The notes beneath the pieces are model-generated. The model did not search any database and was not told the DNA's origin. It was given only the letters and a program-made list of their open reading frames with translations. Of a DNA stretch of 64,000 bases, positions 1-12,000 are shown piece after piece (the stretch's first letter is position 1; each line of letters begins with the position of its first letter). Position numbers and translations under genes: made by a program. The stretch comes from Marthasterias glacialis (taxonomy: Eukaryota > Echinodermata > Asteroidea > Forcipulatida > Asteriidae), in assembly GCA_911728455.2 (NCBI GenBank), contig OU452223.1, forward strand, positions 14,359,423 through 14,423,422, given 5' to 3'.

Positions 1-158
1 AAGCTTCAGTGTGTGTGAAGTTCAAACGTGTGCACATGTGGCAGACTTGGAGATAAAGGTGACTGTACATGTACTGTATGCCACTAATGTCTAGAAAAGT
101 AGCTTCATTCTAATTCATAAGTTTTCCTACAAAATAAATAAATGTATCATAAAACTTG

Positions 159-466
159 TCAATGTTTTCACGAAGGGACGGGCATATACCCGTCGCTTCG
201 TGAAAACACAAAAAGAGTAATTTCGGGATGCCCGTCCTTTTCATAATTTCTCGAATAAATCATAAATAAATTGATGAATTGATCATAAAAAATCACATTT
301 GATGAAAGTTTAACTCATGCTAAATCACAGGAGGAAAGTAAAGGCTTAAAATAATAAGCATTGTGCTTTTGTTTTGCAGTTTTGAAATGTGACGATGCTC
401 TTGTGTGATTATCTCCAAACATTTTTTTTCCAATTTGACATGCCTGTCCCTTCATGAAAACATTGA
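159..466. repeat. MITE-like element with 27-base terminal inverted repeats
   Basis: The left end TCAATGTTTTCACGAAGGGA and the complement of the right end TCAATGTTTTCATGAAGGGA match at 25 of 27 positions over the full terminal repeat. The body is AT-rich and non-coding. A second partial palindrome (GCTTCGTGAAAAC) lies just inside the left end. Read as a non-autonomous DNA transposon. Confidence 0.7.
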
Positions 467-2381
467 TGAACTAATCTAAGCCGTTTTCATTGAAAACAAG
501 TTTTCTTAAGAAAGAACAAAAAAACCTGACTTTGAAAAAACAAACAAGAGTTGAAGATAGAATATTAGGATTACACATTTTTAAGTTACATGTGGATGAG
601 AAACCAGGAATGACCAAGCAAAGACACGTATCCTTCCCACTAGGGAACTCTTAATTTATAACAAGTGTTCAAGAGTCCTTATGAACAGTTTGAAAAAAGC
701 AGCGTTCTCCTTTAACACTTGTCCGCTCGTAAAATGCCAGTTAACAAATGGTGTACTTGTATCTGAGGACCAGTCAAACTTCTGTCAAAGACAGGAGCTT
801 GTTAGACCCACTGGACCACCTGCCAAAGTCCACTAATTTTTGTGTTTTCCCCCAAACACATTATTTTTCAAGATTGACTGATTAGATTTTCAAGTCCAAA
901 ACTCCTCTAAAAGTTCGGCAAAATTAAAAGAGAAATAAAGAAATCAGCAATGGTCTTGTAAAACGTATTTCTCGCTTCAGTGTAAATGTTGAGTTAACAA
1001 GTTTTATAAGTCTTGTGATCTTGTAGAGCAAGCTAGTCTTGAAATTTGAGTCTTGTTATTAAGAGAGGTCAGGCTGGCCACGACATCACTTCCCAAAGCT
1101 ACATAATGTGTAAACCACTGCCTCCACAGAGATATGTGGGTCATTATGGATTCAAATTCAAGTCCAACACAAATGACAACGTTGAAAGAAAACTCCTTCG
1201 TGAAAAATCTGGCAGACTAGTGAAAGTACACCTTAACTACTGATCCCTTCAGAGTCACCGAAAAAAAGGTTAAACCCTGAAAAGTGCAATGAAATATAAT
1301 CTTTTCAAGCGCAATGAACACAACTTTGCAGTTTTCACTTCAGAGATTCTTGTTAGTTTTTGAAGCAGGGCGTTGCAGGCAGATAGACCCATGGAGAGGA
1401 CGATGGTGTGCATTACAATGATAGGCTGGATGGACAAATTCCGACCTCAGAAGTGGGGATTTGGTTTAACCATAACTGTTTAAATATGGTTTTCAGATGT
1501 AAACAAAATGGGGCGCCTAAAATCAGGCACGAGAGTCATTAACTGACAATTAAAGGTATGAAACTCGAATCCAAATTTCAGGAGGTATATGTTGCAAATT
1601 TAAAGCATTTCAACTTATTGGTTACCCCATGAGTTATAGATTTCAAGATGCTTTTAGGAACAGTATCCTCAGCACTAGAGAGGTAAATCAATGCGCATGA
1701 AAACTTATATCTGAGGCAAACAACAGCTTTGTTTTTCAACAGGCAGACATAAAACTTTCTACATTCAGCAAAATGTAAAATGCTCATTTACAACTGACTT
1801 TTACATTTCAATGAAAGATAAAGAAGGGCGAAGACTTTCAAATCAGGGTGCCCAAAATACACCCAGACTGACCCGACAGCCTTCCAGCAAACCCCATATG
1901 AAGAAGACCCAAGGAAAAAAAGACGTCATGTGGGTATAGTCAAATGCTGGGACCTGTGAAAGTGCTCATGTTTGTAGCCATCCAACATTTAACTCATACA
2001 CAAGGTTCTCCAAAGGTTTCCAGATGTTAGAATGTGTGAGAGACTTGCAGTCTGTAATTGAGCCAAACCATGATGTCAGAGGCAAATCTTGTAGTTGGAG
2101 CCCATGTGCATTAGGGGCAGTCAAAAGTCGTCAACAATTTCAGTCGTACAAAATGGGCGACAAGGGGGGGGGGGGAGCGGTGTCAGATATAAAGTGCAAC
2201 TTTAGAAGGTGTTTATAAAACTTTAATATGTCTACAATGGAAACACAGAGGAAGCACAAATGGTAAAAACAAGTACTGACAAATCTAGCACTAGCAAGCA
2301 TTCAGGTTTTTCAGGTTTATAATGCTGTATGGGGGTTACTGTGAACTTTATTTTAATAAGAACCCACAATCACGGACACAC

Positions 2382-2750
2382 TTAGAGCCCCAGCTCAACA
2401 TTGGTAAACTGACTGTAAATGCTTCCATTCTTTGCACAAATCAAGGTACTTGTAATAAAACCAACCTGTGAAAATGTCAGCTCATTTGGTTGTTTCATTT
2501 GCGAAAAAAAAAAACAGTGAAAATACATTCAGCATTTTTGTATGCATTCCTATAGACAAAGTTTTCGTCTCACTGAGACGAAAACTAATTTTTGGATCTT
2601 AATGTATTTCATTGAATATTTTAAAATGATAACACTTCACGCAGAAACATCTCATGGAAAGTTTTCTACCATCATTATCTTTGTACCATGTAAGGTATAT
2701 GTAAATCTGTGAACGTTTTGTTTTTCCTCTTACCAACATTTGTAAGTACC
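2382..2750. repeat. TTAA-flanked MITE family, copy 1 (right end diverged)
   Basis: Starts GCCCCAGCTCAACATTGGTA and shares long internal blocks with the copies near 34.3 kb and 52.6 kb (for example AAATGCTTCCATTCTTTGCA, the GTCAGCTCATTT block and the AAAATGCATTCAGCATTTTT-type palindrome). The right terminal repeat is decayed (TTACCAACATTTG). Confidence 0.7.
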
Positions 2751-2878
2751 GGTACTATTCTGGGACATGGGGGGAGGGGTATAAAAAAAGTAGTACATTC
2801 AGCAACCTTATAAAATGTTGAAAACTTTAGACAATCCATTTATCAAAAGTGGGGATCATTTGGCCCACACTCACTTAC

Positions 2879-3076
2879 CATGTACCATCAGGAAACAACG
2901 GCATAGCACTTCATCTGGTGCATCGGTCAGACAACATGCGTACTCCCCTTCGTCCTCCAAGGCAGTGTGTGCTATGGTTAAGAGGAAGCTGTCATCATCC
3001 ACGCTGGAGATGCAATGAGTGCTTGCGTCTAGGCTCTTCCCATCTTTAAACCACGTAACACTGGAGGCCTTGTGAC
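2879..3076 (-). CDS. Exon 18: second half of the last Ig domain in the window
   Basis: 66 residues, phase 1 in (GAAATCTCTAG) and phase 1 out (CATG|GTAAGTGAG). It has the core Trp (SSVTWFKDGKSL), LLTIAHTALEDEGEYACC with the second Cys, and a closing RCFLMVHG. Joined to exon 17 it forms an I-set domain. The good donor means the coding sequence continues; no convincing next exon or stop was found in 1-2878, so the gene probably runs off the low-coordinate end. Confidence 0.85.
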
Positions 3077-6000
3077 CTAGAGATTTCAGGATTATTAAAG
3101 GGAAAGTAAAGAGCATTGGGGTTTTTTTTTTCTTCGGAAGAATACATTAATTTCCATTATCTAGTCTTTCAAATAAGAACCCTTCAACGAACCCTTCATC
3201 AAATTCGGATGTCACATTTTTTGGTGAAAAAAAAAACCCCAAAACACAAAAATAAACAAGCAGAGTATGTTTTGTCAGGGATTGTGTGCATTCATATCGG
3301 ACTTATTGCTTTTGCTGCAATGGAAATAAGCAACAGGGATTTTCAAATCCTATTGCCATGACTTTGGCAGTATTTCAGATGTATTTTTTCTTTGAAGCAC
3401 TGGTACTGGTTTGATCTTTACACAAGAATGAGCTTTCAGATTGAAACTGATACATTTTATCGATAATTACCACTCCCAGCACCGTAATGATCGACAGTGG
3501 GGAGGAGGGGTGGGGGGGGGGGGGGGGTGTGTGTGTGTGACACCCCCAATATTTTGCTTCAGTCAGCATTTGAAGCCTCAGTCGGCAAAATATGCAAGAG
3601 AAGATCGGCCCCTTCAAAAAAGAAAAAAAATCATGCGGCAAATCTGGATCTTTCAGTTTGGCGACTGAAAATTCACTGTACTTCAAGGCTCTCAGAAGAT
3701 TTGCCAAATGCCAGTCGCTGATGTAGAGGCAACTGTTAAATCCAATTTCCAATTTTGAAATGGGTACAAAATAACTTGTAAAACACCAGAGAGCATCTGA
3801 TGTGTAAAATAATTTCCTGAGGCCCTACAGCGGGCCCCTGACTGTGATCAACTTGATCTCAAAACAACAGCAGGATTACTGAAAATTGTCTGGAAATTAT
3901 GCGAATGCACATCAGTGGAAAATATAACTAAAATCATTAGCCGTGAAATACAGTCATTTTCGGTGTTCACGATTTTATTCCATGACGCTGGTGTTTGCCA
4001 CCGATGCTTAGTGGAAAATCCGTTAAATGTTTCTCAAGTTAAGTCGGCAAATTTTTCTCCACCCGCCACCCCCCACCCCACCCGACTGAAATGCCTTCGC
4101 TACACCCCTGAGCGATCCTGTACAATGTCTTCAACAGTGTGAATACAAGCACTTATGGGCAAATCAGCACTAGGATATACAAAAACATATGAAAAAGGAA
4201 TACAGCTACCTTCATTTACTGTCATTTTTAATTTTACAAATAATCCTGAAGCTCAAATATTCCAATCACTACCAAAATTCGCCATGCCAAATAAACTCTA
4301 AAAATGTTAAAACAAACTCTGCCCTCACCCACAAAAGTTACTAGATGTACCAACTTACATGTTTACGATCCAATCCGTGCACACACATACACAAGTTAAA
4401 AAAAAAATGTGCAATTCACACCGCAGTTCCAGCAACTGTTCTAAAATCCAATATGAATGGGAGCCCTACCCTGTGGTCTGGCTCACAATGCCAGGGACTG
4501 AGACGAATAACAGAGCCACTCAGTGGGTTCCCGGTTTCTTGGTCTTCCACACAAACACATACCACACCGGGGTAAAAACTGGAGCTGTCTTGTTGACACA
4601 GTATTGTTCTGATCATTGCTGGGTAAATTTTGCTGATGATATGGCCATTAATCATTAACCGTGCCCTTCTTTGCCATACTATGCCATGCATACATATATG
4701 GTCTTTGAACTCTCAACAGGTAAAGGGAGTCGTGATTAGAGAGATAATTAATTTTGAAGGTGAACATGGATTTTCGGGATTGATTTTCACAGTGTGTATA
4801 AATTGAAGGACTTATTTGGGGGATATTATTGTGTACATGTACCAGGGAATGTTCAGGGTCAGGAATAAATGTTGAAATTGCTGTTTTTAAATTGCTTTTC
4901 AACAGTGTCAAAAGTCGTGTTCCAACTTGGATTTGTTTTTAAAGTTCTGAGAAGAGTACAATCTGAATGTGAAATGTTAGTTAAAGATCCACAAGCTAGC
5001 GTATTGGGCAGATACACGCGAATTACGGGCCGATACGCAGAAATTACGGCCAATACGCAAAAAAAAAAATTTAAAATATTTTAATATCAAATTCACAAAG
5101 AATCCTAACATAAAACCATTTTAAATGCTCCAGTTTGAACAGTAGAGCTTTTCAAACCAAACATAAACATTAAATAAAAACATTCCAAGGACCTGTTACC
5201 AATTCAGCGTGCTTCGGCCGCACTTTCATAAATTGGGTCCAGAGTGCCCCCCGGTTTTGAAAAATCCTGGGGAGAACCCTGTCCATGCTTAAACCTAACA
5301 GTTCATTGACACAGTTTGTAATGCCATCACAAGAGAAATACAGTGCTTCATCAGCCATCACATCTGTACAAAACTTTTTCTCAATAATGGACTCAATTTT
5401 GCTTAGAAAGACAGGGCTACTTCTAAAAGGGTTTTTCCGACCTGCTTGCATTGCATTACAAGGGACTTGCCCCTGTGTTTCTGGCAGTGGCTGCTATATA
5501 TGCATCACAGCACCTTGTAAACCCTTACAAGGTGCTACATAAATAGGTCTCATAAGAACTTCAAAAACCTGTCTTAAAAAATATGACAATAATAAGCGCC
5601 TTGACTACCTAATGTGCTATATAAGACTCCGGTTATAATTACTATTATCATTATTATTACTATTATGTTTATTAATGTACAGCCCATGTACTCTACTGAC
5701 ATTTCCAGGAGGCAACAGAGGCAATTGCCTTCGTTGCCCCTGTTCATTGCCTCGGTGCCCTTGAAATGTTCCCATAGAAATTTACAATTTCCTCAAAGAG
5801 GTGCCCTTTATCAAGAAGAAAATGCCTTGGTGCCCTTGCCCTTTCAAGAACGAAGCAATCAGGCCTGTGTACTCATCACGTAAACACTCGTGAGACTTCG
5901 CATGGTAGAGAAGGCCAGCCATTAGGACCTTTTGTATATTGTGTTCCTTACGCAATATTCTTAAAGTTTACAATTTTATGGCATTTGTTGTTCTTATCTG

Positions 6001-9000
6001 CTTTCTACCAGATATGGGGCAACAGGTCTACGGACCACAATGATTAATTTGCAATCGGTGCCCCTGGCCTATCTGGTAGTACTGCCTTGTGTTATTGTTG
6101 TGCAACTTTATGGCTGGGTAAGTTATTATTACAATAATCAAAACAAATTATTCTGGAGGAGCACACCGTGAAATAATCTCCTCTGAGAAATGGTGGCTTT
6201 TAACCAGTTGCTGCCGGGATTCTTTTTTTTGTGTGTGTCCCGTCCCGTTGGCAGGGATTCTTTTGGCGGAATTGCCGGAATCTTTTTTCTTTGAGGGTAC
6301 ATGTACCGCTTGCGCAAAGAAACCCTGACTTGACAATGCCAAGAGAACAAAGATTCTCTTTATTGGATCGCCCGTTTTGTTTCTCGACCGAGAAAATGTC
6401 AAATTTACACAGTGTGAATTGCAAAACATCGGTCGTTAGCTAGGCATAGGAGTGGAACTAAACACGTAACCATGTTCATTGTATTTCGGCTAAATGGAGG
6501 TAAGTCAGAGTGAGCCGGAAATTGAGCCATGGTTCCGTGTTTAGTTCCACTCCTATGCCGTAGGACGGTAACGGCCGATGTTTTGCAATTCATGCAAAAA
6601 TTTGAACACTAAAGCCTTGATGCACAAAACTGTGTGCATGCGCGCTTGACTAGTTCATTGTTCCTGCATAGTTTGGGTCCGAACCAATATAAGTGAAAAC
6701 CATGTGACTTCTTTTAAGCCAATCGGGACGGAAAATCAATATTTGACTTTTAAGGTGTTTTGGTAGGCAAGACAAGCTATCATCTCACCCAACACACACA
6801 GACACCTACATGTAACACTGGTATCTACTTGTGTGTTGGCTTACAAAGATTCTAAAATGTCCCACGCTAGAACAGCATCCACTCGTGATTAATTCAAGAG
6901 CCCATGAGCCCACCCAAAATGAAAATACAAATTTCTTCCACGAAAGAGCTGTGAGTTTCCCTCTGGTCATTCTAAACCGTCCATTTTTCACAATGGTGCC
7001 GTTTGGTTGGTGGCAGCAGACTTATCAGGTAATTGTTCTTGGATTACGTGCGCATGCTCAATAACACGTATACAGTGGGAAAATTGCCTGGTAAGTCTGC
7101 TGCCACCTAGCATCCAAAAGTCCTTCAATATCCCACACCTTATTATTGTACATATATATCCCACCTTGCAAACATTGTTTGCGTATTTCTTGTTTTGTCA
7201 ACAGCAGTTTTGTTGAGGTCAGGGAATTCCCAGAAATCAGTCCATTCACAGAATGTTGGAATCCAAGGAATGACGACAACCGCTATGTCACTTCAGGGAC
7301 TAACATCACTTTTAAACAGTTGAAAATATTTACTTGAGACATTTTTTTTGAAGCCACAATCAACGATAATAAAATGCTCGAGCCGAATAATAAATCCTAT
7401 CATAAAGGAATCTGTATTAAAAGAGATAATGCTGTAACTTACTCATCGCTGAAGTATTTTGTTTGGGTCGGGACTTAAAATAATGGATATTGACTTTTGT
7501 GTCATTTTATCAATTATTTCTTAGCTTTATCTTTCAAAGATGAGAGATTAAGAGCTTATTTTTCAGAAGTCTGAGCCTGAGGGGGACAGTAAACATACTC
7601 GTAGTTTAAAACTCTAGGAATTCTAGAAAGGCCCCTACTGCTACATCACATGGTGGCTAATCTATGAGAATCATAGTAAGGCTTATTTATAAAGACTGTT
7701 GCTCCCTTACAAAATCATTTCATCATGTCAATATGCCATTGGTGGTTAGGGAATGTGACAAACCTTTCATTAACACCAAGGGCATAGAAACCTATCTTTT
7801 GCTATATTTATTTAAATTGCAAATTCAAAATAATCTTTTTCTCTCCTTTTTTTTTTTTTTTAATCTAAACAAATTATCAAATAGACTAGTGCAAGGTCGA
7901 TCAAGGACAAGAGTTAACCATAGTTGGACTAACTCTGATCGAACTCATGCTAGTCAATGATGGTTGGACTAGTCTGGTCGACTAATCCAAACCAGCCTAT
8001 CGAGGCTGGTTGCATCACTGGTTACCAATAGCCGTGTCATAAGCACAGCAGTGTGCAGAGGGGACCAGTTATTAGGAAAGTGATGTTAACGTTGATTTCA
8101 CCGTTTTATCAAGGTCGCGTCGACATGACATGACTAGAGTCGTTCGCACTTCAACTTCAGTGCGCATGCACTACATACCTCACTAACCAACCACCAGTTA
8201 ACCACTGCATGTTGAAACAAGTGTGATGTAACAGACCTTCATCATGGTGCAGCCATCTTGATTGTTCTCCCATTCAAAATCAATGTAACCAAACTGAGGC
8301 TAGAAGGAGAAATAGTCTGGTTCCTTTTTGCAAAATGAATACTAATATTCATTGCTGTTATTGGATACAAGGAATGTGACCAAAATGGTGGCAGCATGAT
8401 AATGGTCTACTGACGTTTCTGGGGGATTTCATTTATTTTTTTAAGTTATGCAGTCAGATTTTTATTTTGTATGTTTTTTTTTTTAATAGACCTACCTCCC
8501 ACTGAGCAATGCAACTTTGCTGTTGTTCCTTCAATGGCAAGAAGCCTCTGTTGAACCAAAGGTGGTGCTTCCTTCTCTGGGGGCAGGGCCTCAGCTGCCA
8601 CCTCCTCCATCTCCTCCCCCGTTTGTGTGTCCAGACCATACTTAAGGTACTGCACTGGCAAGCTGTAAAGCAAACAAAATTTCTGCTGAATAAAAAGTTT
8701 GTAATTACCAGGATGTCAATGTGCCTGAGAGGGTGATGGCAAAGAACATAAGAAAAATGATCACATCGGTGCAAGAACACTGTATTGGCAACTTGATGTT
8801 GTGTTTCGCACAACTCACATAGGCTAGAGGCTTCGTGTACCAATGTCACACATTATGCCATTGGGTTTGTGCATGACATGTGGGGAAGGTTTTAGAGAGA
8901 GGTGCATTACATCATTAGGTCTTTTCACACCATCAAGCTCCGATCCGTGCTGAAAGCTACACGGTTCCAATCCATGTTGATTTCATAAAATTTCAACACA

Positions 9001-12000
9001 GTTCAAATCTGCTCTGCTTTCTCACTGGCAGATGCGAAATCTGCTTTTTGAGGAAACTGCCCTCGACGTAAATATCTGTCCAGTGTTTTCCAGCTTTTAC
9101 GGCACAAAAAGAACCAAGTAGGAAATCAGCTGATCTGCTGAGATGTTTCATGCCCGGTCACACAAGTATGGCAACATTACAGAGCTTTATAGTCAGAATT
9201 GACAAAACTCACCAAACGCGGTATCTTTTCTTGACCTCAGCCATCATCATAAAATTAGGCTCATTCAATAAAATAATCATCAATGCATCCAATAAGAAGT
9301 CTACATCAGTTGAAATCAAGCATCAATAATAACTCATTTAACGTTCCCATGACTCCGACAGGCGGCCATTTAAACACCGACACCTCTTTAAATTAAAAAG
9401 GCCAGCACCAATGTTCAGCACTTCCAAACCCCTGTAATGAGCACTTCAGCACCCTATCTCAAAGAGGCCGTGGTTCCACACGACAAGCAAGCACAAGCAC
9501 ACTGCCGACAATGCACGACTGACAATACACAAAGGCTGTATCTCAACATTACATCGATTTCTCCCATATTGGGAGAAACAGCTCTCCCAGTTCATCCACG
9601 AAATGACACCTATTGTAACCAGCTGTTGTACTCAAAATCAATGAGAATAATTCCATGGGGGCTTGTACTCGGGTGACCCCCGGTCAGTCTGCAGACAGCA
9701 CTGATTACATATAATTAGTAGCCTTCAACTGTTAAAGCATCTAGAATTAATTCCATCTAGATAAATACATCACTTAAAGTGAGTGTACAGTGCATATCAA
9801 TCATCAATCAGAAATAGCATTTCTAAATTAAAATGTTGGATCGCATTAAATATTCATGCATCCAGTGGCAGGATTGTTGTGGCGCCATCCCTTTTTGTCT
9901 TTTCTCGGAGATGAACATGTGACAATGCATGCACCGCCAGCTGGATGATCAGTTGTTGATTCATTTTCGACAGCAGTGAATAAACAACTTGAATTTCGAG
10001 TCAATTTTTTTCCCAAATCTCTGCATAGTTGGAGGGGGAATGGAAGTGTATTCTGGAGGGGTTTGTGGTAACAAAACTGAAGTTGCTCTTTTTAATGTGA
10101 ATATATATTTGACATAGTTTGTTTTGATAGTCATGTCAACATAAACAGGCATTACGGTTTTCTTTACATCCCCCTTCCAGAAACTCATTAAAGGGAACAT
10201 AAACCACTTTTTAATAGAGAAATTTCCATTCATTCCCATACTGTCAGACTAGTTTTCAACAAACAAATTATGCAACAAAGTGCCCACCTGTGAAAATTTC
10301 ATCAAATTTAGTGGTCAAGTTTGAGCAACAACAAAAAAAACAATTTAAAAAAATACAATTCCATACTCAAATTTTTCTCTGCAGGATTGCTACCAGTACA
10401 AAATAGGGAAACCACCAACATTTAGGGCTAGATAGCTCAGTTGATAGAGCGCCGGAACATTAATTGGAGGTGCAGGTTCAAATCCAGTTGTAGTAAATTT
10501 TTCTTAAGTTAAATTGAACTAAAATTTACCCAGTCAGTTTCCCTAGGGGTTTATTACTTGAAGTTCATACTGAGTGAGCTTTCAGATTGAACCTGACCAA
10601 CTCGTTTTTTTCCAACTGCCAATGCTGTAGTTTGCCTAAATACTCTTTTTTCCCTTCTACTGTTTTTTAAGAAGCAGACAGCCAGGACCTTGCTCTATGG
10701 CCAATCAGTTTATGCTCCCTTTAAACCTGCAAGAGCTGTCCTTTAAATCCCTCCCTGTTCATCAGATGGAGCTGAGAAGCTGGGGGAGACACTAATCCAC
10801 TGGAGATTAACACATCAGGGATTAGCGCATACTTACAAGGCCTTATTGTGGTAATTGTTATGCAACAATGGGACTTCCTAGAAAATCTATTTGTTCAATC
10901 TGGGACAGGGATGAGATATCAGAATCACAGATAAACATCATGACAGACAAACCTGCTCCTGATCATAGGATTATTATCACTGTGTAACCACAAGGTGGCT
11001 AACAACTTCTCAAGGCAGGGCTCCAATTTGGGAGAAAAATCCACAAGACGGCAGAGCTTGTAACTGAGAGTTTTTACTGGACCAGAATTCTTGATACAAT
11101 GCTGGTTACAGGACTGACCAGAATTCTGTTTACAAGACCAGAATTAAAATGAGAAAACACTACAGAATCAAAATGAGAACACAGTTTCAACAAATAAACT
11201 GTTCTTGTTTGAACAGACACATAGAGAGAAGATTTCTCTCTTTTGTCTTATGGGTAAGTAAACTTTGCTACTCAGCAAAATTGAAAGATATTTATCAGCC
11301 TCTAACTCAACATTTGAACACCAATTTTTTTAAAAACAAAGATTGAAATGAAAAACACATGTCCGGTCGTGAGTTTACTGGCCCGACGCTGAGATCACTG
11401 GCCTCGGGCCTGTGGTCCAGTGTAAATTTCGAGCCCTGCAAGGGATCTCACAACTGATTTCTGATTTCTTGTAGCAGTGTCAAATCTTCAGGAGTCAGTT
11501 ATTTTGCATTTTACAGGTCAATTTTAGCTGCTTAATTTTCTGCACATATCACAAACATTGCTTCTGCCATTGTGTACAAAACAACTTGGCTGAACAGTTG
11601 AAGCTTTTAGAAAATTGTGTATTACGACCAATTAAACATGTTCATTTTTGCAAACTGACAACTTGTTGGAAGACTTTTGAGACGCTGATGGCAGGAGACA
11701 CAACGGTCCTTTTTGACCGTTCTGAGCTAGTTCTGTCCTTTTTGACAGTTCGGAACAATGCGCGCTCATGCTCAGCACTGCGCGCGTAGTTCTGAGCACG
11801 CAAACTACTGTTGAGAACTGTGAAAAAGGACCGTCCAAGTCTCTTCCATTGCCTTCATAGAATCACAGGCCACATGCATTTCCGGGGAGTCATTTAAGTA
11901 TTACACCTGTGGAAAGATTTTGGTTATAATTTACTCCCTCGTATTTATAACTTCCGTTACCTTCGCTCGGTGATTACCTTTAACCTTAAACCAAGGACGT

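Larger units (their letters stand above)
1..2878. other. Intron or flank beyond exon 18
   Basis: No coding sequence recognised on either strand. Holds the inverted-repeat element at 159-466, a poly-G run near 2165-2177 and a TTAA-type element at 2382-2750. A 65-codon open frame on the plus strand near 1046-1243 has no recognisable content. Confidence 0.5.
3077..8495. other. Intron 17
   Basis: No exon recognised. Holds a copy of the GAGCTTTCAGATTGAAAC family (3310-3455), a G/GT-rich low-complexity tract (3495-3540), an imperfect short tandem of TACGGGCCGATACGC type near 5010-5060, an ATT-rich SINE/LINE-like tail at 5600-5680, two inverted-repeat elements (6416-6591 and 7005-7111) and a dispersed repeat at 8215-8420. 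Poly-T at 7847-7862. Confidence 0.5.

Noticed and set aside
1046-1243. 65-codon plus-strand frame, basic C-terminus
   Set aside because: No family recognised, no splice or promoter context, isolated in repeat-rich intron or flank.
8454-8849. 131-codon minus-strand frame rich in Arg and Trp
   Set aside because: Shadow of exon 17 in another frame; the true frame is fixed by phase and Ig content.
10426-10497. Functional tRNA gene
   Set aside because: Promoter boxes are good but acceptor and other stems do not pair well; listed as a tRNA-like repeat instead.
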